From Myrica gale (taxonomy: Eukaryota; Streptophyta; Magnoliopsida; Fagales; Myricaceae), in the NCBI GenBank assembly GCA_963930655.1, contig OZ005617.1, positions 9,860,501 through 9,924,500 of the forward strand: a DNA stretch of 64,000 nucleotides, written 5' to 3'. The notes under the pieces were generated by a model. It did not search any database. It was not told the origin of the DNA and was given only the letters and a program-made list of their open reading frames with translations. Positions 57,270-64,000 of the stretch are shown one piece after another (position 1 is the stretch's first letter; every line of letters begins with the position of its first letter). The translations under genes were made by a program, and so were the position numbers.

Positions 57270-60200
57270 ATGGCAGACCCAGGTTCATTTTCCGGCAAAA
57301 TCGATGCAGATGATATGAAGAAAAAGAAGAAAGGAAAGGAAAAAAACCAGCGCAAAGTCCCGCTGCTAAAACTATTCGCATTCGCGGACTCGTATGATTA
57401 CATTCTGATGGCAATAGGATCAGTTGGTGCATGTGTTCATGGAGCTTCTGTACCTGTATTCTTTATTTTCTTCGGGAAGTTGATAAATGTTATTGGAATG
57501 GCTTATCTCTTCCCCAAAGAAGCTTCCCACAGAGTTGCGAAGGTATGTATGCATGCTATCTGGTTTTAAACATTACCTGAGTGATCTGCATGCATCAATA
57601 GGGACAATAATATTCTATCTGCTTTTCCACGAAAGGGTTTCTGGGCTTCCTTGGCCTTCCAAATACTAATTAATTGGTTAAGATCGATTGAGTAGTGCAA
57701 AGTATATATTTATATATTATATTTCTAGACAGACTAATTTCAACGGTTGTTTGTGCAGTACTCACTGGATTTCGTGTATCTCAGCGTAGCTATATTGTTT
57801 TCCTCATGGACAGGTATGAAATAAATAAATTCTTCATTTATTTAACCAGTTATTTATTCTTCTTACTTCACACATGTGAAACATCTTCTACCATATATAT
57901 TAATTTCTTTGATTATAAATTTTTTAATTCAAACTCTCACCATGGGAATCGATGAACAAAGAGGTGGCTTGTTGGATGCATACTGGAGAAAGGCAAGCGG
58001 CAAAGATGAGGATGGCATATTTGAGGGCCATGTTGAATCAAGATATTAGTGTCTTTGACACTGAATCTTCCACCGGAGAGGTGATAGCTGCAATTACAAG
58101 TGACATTCTTGTTGTTCAAGATGCCCTCGCTGAGAAGGTAACCCCATTAATGCTTTTCGTTTAATTTCTTCAGTATTTTTTCAGCTTTGGTTAAGAAAAT
58201 GGTGGTAAGAAATTCTTGCCCATTAATTAATCTCTAGCTAGACCCTCAAATCAGGTTTATTTTCCCTTCAATTTATCAAACCCAGTTTCAGGTAGACCCA
58301 TAGTCGAAACTAGCTAGCCCTTAACTGCCAAGTCTATATATATATTTAAAATGGGGTTTTGAATTGTATATGCGTTTCCAAAGTTAGAATTTGGAATTAT
58401 GAGTACTGGTGATGCATTCAATAAAGTCTTTATTTTTCTCCTCGGTTAGTCCCCCTCCTAATTACTAACACAAGTAGTAAGTACTATATATAGGCCGTGA
58501 CTTTAATGGGCTTAATTTGTAGGCCTTCAATAAAAGGGTACCACAATAAGTGACTGAATTTATAAGTCACCTTTAATCTACCTATAAATTTATTTCATTT
58601 CTTTTTTTTTATTTTGGTTCAAAATATCTCTATTTTTCTAATTATTTTTCTTGATTCGGAGAAGTTTTACTTTTATACGTGCATCCATTTCTGAACAAGT
58701 CGAAATACGTATGGGTGTAATATTGCTAGTGACTAGTGAGTGCACATGGGTTGAGTACTCCTTCAGGGAATTGCTGGGACCTTAATTAGTGTCATGTATC
58801 TGCTGCTGCATGCTGCCAATTTGGAGTAAATGCAAGAGCGGTGTCATTTATAAGTTGGTTGGGTTGGTTGCGGTAGTTTTTGCTACAAAAGGCTTCGCCA
58901 GCTAGCAAGCTGGGAAAATTAATAATTTAATGGAATCTTTTTTTCGATAAAATCAGAGCTGCTGCAGACAACGTACCTGCATGAGGTCATCGCGCGTTTG
59001 TGGGTTACACGTTTTTCCCTTGTTTACTTTAAAAGCAGCCGAAATCATTTTCCAACGGGAAATATTTTTCGTATTGCAGATTAATTTGAAGTATGAATTA
59101 GCAAACAACAATGCTTTGAGTATGAATAATTTGTTTTAAAAGATATTAAAGTTCGAATTTATAAAAAAAAATAGGTAAAAAAAAATTTGCCATCCAAACA
59201 GGACCCATACAGAGAAAATATATGTCAACAATCATATTTTCCTCTCCAAGTACAACTGCTACATCAAAAGTTTTGATTGGTAGAATATCCGACCGACTCA
59301 TGTCAATTCTTGACATTGAGTAATATTGTTGATCATATTAATATTATTGGCTCAGAAATTCATAATTTTATTCAATAATCAAGACTATTTTCCCGTGGTG
59401 CTCGACTAAACTGCTAATTCCAATCAAAATATATATAGAAATTGTTTGGAATCTTATTAATTAGAATCTGCACGCTAGCTCGTATTGCAATCAGTATTGT
59501 TATTAGTGTAACTTCGATGTACAGTTTGTGTTACACTACCAAATAATCAACCTCTTTTTTTTTTCTCTTATCCGGCCCTTTTCTTTTGAGTTCAAACGTT
59601 GATTGGTGATGCAGGTTGGGAACTTCATACACTACATTAGCAGGTTTCTAGCAGGCTTCATTATTGGATTTGCAAGAGTCTGGCAAATCACTCTGGTAAC
59701 ACTCTCTATAGTCCCCTTAATTGCCATTGCTGGCGGCCTCTATGCTTGGGTAGCAACTGGTCTCATTGCCAGAGTTCGAAAATCCTATGTCAAGGCCGGT
59801 GAGATTGCTGAAGAGGTCAGTACAGTGACTCTCTCATGTTCATATTCCAATAATGTAGTATTAAAAGTCTTGAAATCCACAATCTAGGCGTTGTTTTGTT
59901 TTTCCAAAGGTCATGACAGGATTTAACCAATTTGAAATTTCGCACAAAAAGACTCTGATCTCTCTTTGATATTGTGTGACCCTCAGGTGATTGGGAACGT
60001 TAGAACAGTGCAAGCATTTGCCGCAGAAGAGAGAGCAGTGAGGTCATATAAGACTGCTCTCATGAATACGTACAAGTATGGGAAAAAAGGAGGATTAGCT
60101 AAAGGGCTAGGATTAGGCTCCATGCACTGTGTCCTATTTCTATCATGGGCATTGCTTGTTTGGTTCACTAGCATTGTTGTTCACAAGAATATCTCAAACG

Positions 60201-63200
60201 GCGGGGAATCCTTCACCACTATGCTCAATGTGGTTATTGCTGGCCTGTACGTGAAGACTTTCCTTCTGTTATTTTACTTGCATCCAATTGCAAGAACCCT
60301 TCACCACTATGCTCAATGTTATTAGTCCTATGCATTTTGCCGCTTTACCCTATGGTATCAAATACTGCATCTTACCTTGCATTTCTATGATGGTGTATGA
60401 CTGAGACTTGAGATCCCTGGTTCACGATGGAAGCTATAATAATGGAGTTTCCTGTACGTATGGTGACAGGATCCCTGGACACTGAACGGCTGCCCGATAC
60501 AATACCAGTTTATAATTTGCACGTAGTATCTTAGAACTATATTTCTCGATGCTGGAAAGTGGTTGTAAGCTTATTATATAGTGATCGTTTAACTTCTTAT
60601 CCAAAGTTTGGTATCAGAACTCCTTGAAACAATAAGCGTGTATCTACTTCTGTTGCTTCTCAGGTCACTAGGGCAGGCAGCCCCAGATATCACTGCTTTC
60701 ATCCGAGCGAAGGCTGCTGCCTATCCCATTTTTGAGATGATAGAGAGGGACACCTTGAGCAAGAAGAGCTCTAAGACGGGGCGTAAACTGGACAAAATAG
60801 AGGGCCACCTTCAGTTTCAGAATGTGTCTTTTAGTTACCCATCTCGTCCTGATGTAGTTATCTTCAATAAGCTGTGCCTCGATATCGCTCCTGGAAAGGT
60901 TTTAGCTCTTGTCGGAGGAAGTGGGTCCGGGAAGAGCACGGTCATATCTTTGATTGAACGATTCTATGAGCCACTTTCTGGAGAAATACTATTAGATGGA
61001 CACGATACCAGAGAGCTTGACCTGAAGTGGCAAAGACAGCAAATTGGCTTAGTAAATCAGGAGCCTGCCCTTTTTGCTACGAGCATTAGGGAGAACATAC
61101 TCTATGGGAAAGAAGATGCCACCGTTGAAGAGATTAGACGGGCAGCTAAACTTTCAGAGGCTCTCTCATTTATAAACAACCTCCCAGATAGATTTGAGAC
61201 TCAGGTACCCTATCACTATTTGTTTTTCTGTCAGTCGAAAATTATATCATTTTATTACTTTTCTTAAATTATGCTCAAAAGTAGTGCCAGAGATCTATAA
61301 TCTGTATCTTCAGGTGAAGATCTAATCATTAAAACAAATGAGAAATATGCTATGCAGTCGCTAAAATTGGTCGGAGAAAAGAAATAGCAAAAAGATTTCA
61401 CTCAACAGGAGACGACGTAATAGTACACAGATTAATATCATGTGTACCCTTTTTTTGCAGGTTGGCGAGCGAGGAATTCAACTATCAGGGGGACAAAAGC
61501 AAAGGATAGCAATATCGCGCGCAATTCTGAAGAACCCGTCGATCCTCTTACTTGATGAAGCTACAAGTGCACTGGATGCTGAGTCTGAGAGGAGTGTACA
61601 GGAGGCACTAGATCGTGTCATGGTCGGACGAACAACAGTAATTGTAGCCCATCGCCTTTCTACCATTAGAAATGCAGATGTGATCGCGGTTGTACAAGAA
61701 GGAAGGATAGTAGAAACGGGGAACCATGAGGAGCTGATTTCAAACCCAGATAGTGCCTACTCATCACTAATTCAACTCCAGGAGGCAGGTTCTCTGCAAT
61801 GCCACCCCTCATTCGGTCCTTCCTTGGGACGGCCGCCAAGGTACTTTACTCTATAATGCTGCGGCAACTTTGTTCTATAACGTTAAACAACTCGAACTAC
61901 AATCACTGCAGCCAAGGTATTTTCTTTTTGTGATATTTCAATACCATCATTTGGGTTCCCAGCTCGACTATTGGTGACATGCTATAGAAAACATCCTCCT
62001 TTGAAGTTGCAATAGGATGCAGCAAAGAAAAAAAGGAGTTGCAATAGGATGCAAGTAGCAGTTACTATGACACAGGGTTGTCACCACTCACCTCCGACTT
62101 CCCCCTATGCGCACCTTGGAAAATATATATGTTTTTCTTCAATCATATATACAACGTTTAGGAGGAGAGTAGTACCAAAAATACCATCTACAAAAACAGG
62201 TTGCCCAATAATTAAAGGTCGACATGAAGATGTCACTATCAAACACTTTAATGTTTAATGCCATACTCTGTGTTCTACTTTTTATGTTTAACTTTTGAAC
62301 CTAATAATAACTATTAGTTACAAAAACTTATTTGTAGCATAAGGTACTCACGAGAACTCTCGCGAACAACCACAAGCTTTGGTGCTAGTTTTCATTCTGA
62401 TAAAGATTCTGTGGGACGTCTTGGTGCTGATGGAGAGGAGAATGTAAAGGCGCAGCGTGTTTCTAGTAGAAGGCTGTACTCCATGGTTGGTCCAGACTTG
62501 GTTTATGGGGTGGTCGGCACAATATGTGCGTTTATTGCTGGAGCTCAGATGCCCCTTTTCGCTCTTGGGGTGTCTCAAGCACTTGTAGCATATTACATGG
62601 ATTGGGAAACAACACGTCATGAGGTAAAAAAGATTACATTGTTGTTCTGTGGGGCTGCCGTTATAACAGTCATTGTTCATGCAATCGAGCATCTGTGTTT
62701 TGGAATCATGGGAGAGCGACTTACTCTTCGTGTGCGAGAGAAGATGTTTTCAGGTAAGTTTTAATCATGCCGCTGCGAAAAATCGGGTCACCACATGAAA
62801 AAGGGGACTACTTAACTGATGTTTCTTTCTTCTGCTGGTGTCCAAATGGCTCCTAATTCCTTAGACAAAAATAAAAGTTGATTTCATCAAGATAGATAAT
62901 TTATTGGTTTTCACCCATTTGTACATAAACTTTTCGTTTGGTATCCAATTGCAGCCATTTTGAGGAATGAGATTGCATGGTTTGATGACACAAACAACAC
63001 AAGTTCTATGCTGTCATCTCGTCTGGAGAGCGATGCAACTCTGCTACGGACTATAGTTGTGGATCGCACAACAATTCTTTTACAGAATGTGGGATTGGTG
63101 GTTGCCTCATTTATCATTGCCTTCATCCTGAACTGGAGGATCACACTTGTTGTCTTGGCCACATACCCCTTGGTTATTAGTGGTCATATCAGCGAGGTTT

Positions 63201-64000
63201 TCTACCTCTACTGTTTTACTTTCAATTGATGTTCAGCACTGCTTATAATAATAATAATAATAAATTGATGTTCAGCGGCCAGCGCTATTGCATTCATAGG
63301 CACTTCTTACCTGTTGTTGCAGAAACTTTTCATGCAAGGCTATGGGGGAAACTTGAGCAAAACCTATCTGAAAGCTAATATGCTTGCTGGAGAGGCAGTG
63401 GGTAATATCCGAACTGTTGCTGCATTTTGTGCTGAGGAAAAGATTCTTGACCTTTATGCTAGTGAACTAGTTGAGCCATCCAAGCGTTCTTTTGCTCGTG
63501 GTCAGATTGCCGGCATATTCTATGGGATATCCCAATTCTTCATATTCTCATCGTATGGCCTGGCCTTATGGTAAGTGGCTTTAGCTTCGTTCCTTTTCAC
63601 CTTTTGTATGAGAGCTGTAGGTCAGAAAAAAACAATATTGGTCAGTAAAAGTTTGTTTGTCAAGATTCTCTATGTATTACGATGCTATTTAAGGTGTGCA
63701 AGAAGTCCTGAAAAAGCAAACAAAAAAACAAAAGGTGTCCAACAAGATCTCGAAAAATATGAACATCTAAGATTGCAAAGCGTACCTGAGAAAACACCAT
63801 GAAAGGAGGAAATGCAAGAGTAGTGCATAAGGTTATCAGTAACAGTAAAATTATTATTTGTTCTCTATATTTGCTTTACCCTATGTGGCTTGGTTGCAAA
63901 TGTTAAATTGGATTCAGTGCTTTGTCTTGTTTGACTTGTTCAGGTATGGTTCTGTTTTAATGGGGAAGGAGCTTGCAAGCTTCAAATCTGTCATGAAATC
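57270..64000 (+). CDS. ABCB2: ABCB-type (P-glycoprotein) transporter, ABCB2/ABCB10-like, 5' 11 exons
   Basis: A full-size ABC exporter of the plant ABCB subfamily, TMD1-NBD1-TMD2-NBD2; ATP-driven export across the plasma membrane is the family role, and the substrate cannot be told from sequence. Exons, all with GT-AG borders and consistent phase: 57270-57542, 57759-57813, 57962-58137, 59615-59815, 59987-60246, 60664-61204, 61461-61840, 62344-62753, 62955-63196, 63323-63570, 63944-64000 (cut by the window). They give about 947 of an expected 1250 or so residues without a stop. TMD1 spans roughly residues 40-330. NBD1: Walker [10 protein letters not shown] 406-414, signature LSGGQ 510-514, Walker B ILLLDE 530-535, H-loop His 566. 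A linker (about 615-665) leads to TMD2. NBD2 lies beyond the edge. The start ATG has good context (AAAATGG) and is followed by a Lys-rich tail. Similarity to Arabidopsis ABCB2/ABCB10 is close throughout (e.g. [20 protein letters not shown]). Confidence 0.96.
58138..59614 (+). other. intron 3 of the ABCB2-like gene, 1477 bp
   Basis: The longest intron in the window's part of the gene (others are about 130-500 bp). AT-rich. Near 59188-59209 it contains CCATCCAAACAGGACCC, which resembles the terminal sequence of some small plant DNA transposons, but no matching opposite end was found. Nothing else recognised. Confidence 0.8.
60247..60663 (+). other. intron 5 with a copy of an exon 5 fragment
   Basis: Within this 417-bp intron, 60299-60320 repeats CCTTCACCACTATGCTCAATG from exon 5 (60210-60230) almost exactly. 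The GT donor at 60247 and the AG before 60664 keep phase with exon 6 (GGCCT/GTCACTAGGG gives GLSLGQ). Confidence 0.85.
63247..63262 (+). repeat. (TAA)n microsatellite in intron 9
   Basis: A short AATAATAATAATAATA run in the 126-bp intron between 63197 and 63322. Confidence 0.9.

Noticed and set aside
57235-57432. Minus-strand ORF over exon 1 of the transporter
   Set aside because: It is a shadow of a confirmed exon on the other strand.
59188-59209. Small DNA-transposon terminus in intron 3
   Set aside because: Only one end-like sequence was found, with no inverted partner or target duplication nearby, so an element cannot be claimed.
60607-60620. GGTATCAGAAC in intron 5 as a retrotransposon primer site
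   Set aside because: No LTR end precedes it and no element sequence follows. It is a chance match within an intron.
61478-61666. Minus-strand ORF over exon 7
   Set aside because: It is a shadow of the NBD1 signature and Walker B exon.

Overview
The window is a stretch of a large, repeat-rich flowering-plant nuclear genome, most likely a eudicot. The evidence is a spliced ABCB-type transporter gene with plant GT-AG introns and close protein similarity to Arabidopsis ABCB2/ABCB10, plus about 56 kb of plant-specific LTR retrotransposons (Tekay/Del chromoviruses, a Reina/CRM-like chromovirus, Sirevirus-like and other Ty1/copia elements). The species cannot be named from sequence alone.

Layout. 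(1) 1-19.1 kb: a plus-strand Sirevirus-like copia fossil (LTR to 1319, primer site at 1322, gag from about 1365) is split at 2453/16179 by a minus-strand Tekay-type fossil. The LTR of that fossil is itself split by two further plus-strand LTRs: one ending at 7675, and a 4.9-kb solo LTR at 9954-14831 bounded by a CTTCC duplication. (2) 19.1-21.9 kb: a minus-strand LTR with its primer site, then unassigned sequence. (3) 21951-33246: a structurally complete, very young Tekay/Del element with 3195-bp LTRs, a TACTC target duplication, primer site, polypurine tract and all domains. It sits in what may be a broken host gene. (4) 34.3-38.7 kb: minus-strand Reina/CRM-like and copia pol fossils. (5) 38.7-46.2 kb: two Tekay-type LTRs facing each other as a large imperfect inverted repeat. 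(6) 46.2-50.3 kb: an internally deleted Tekay-type element. (7) 50.3-56.0 kb: a Sirevirus fossil, another LTR and a CACTA-like transposon end. (8) 57270-64000: the first 11 exons of an apparently intact ABCB2-like gene that runs off the right edge.

The least expected material lies in the noncoding parts of the LTRs. The young Tekay LTR carries six pairs of the palindrome GTGTCGACAC, always 21 bp apart start to start. An unrelated copia LTR at the left of the window carries the same palindrome in similar pairs. A second CTCGAG-centred motif is likewise shared between a Tekay-type LTR and a Sirevirus LTR. Several Tekay-type LTRs also share a block of three to four stem-loops whose stems change while pairing is kept, and this block is bracketed by a 13-bp inverted repeat. 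These look like regulatory or RNA-structure modules under selection.

The only ordinary host gene that can be supported is the ABCB transporter. All other coding-like sequence belongs to transposable elements in varying states of decay.
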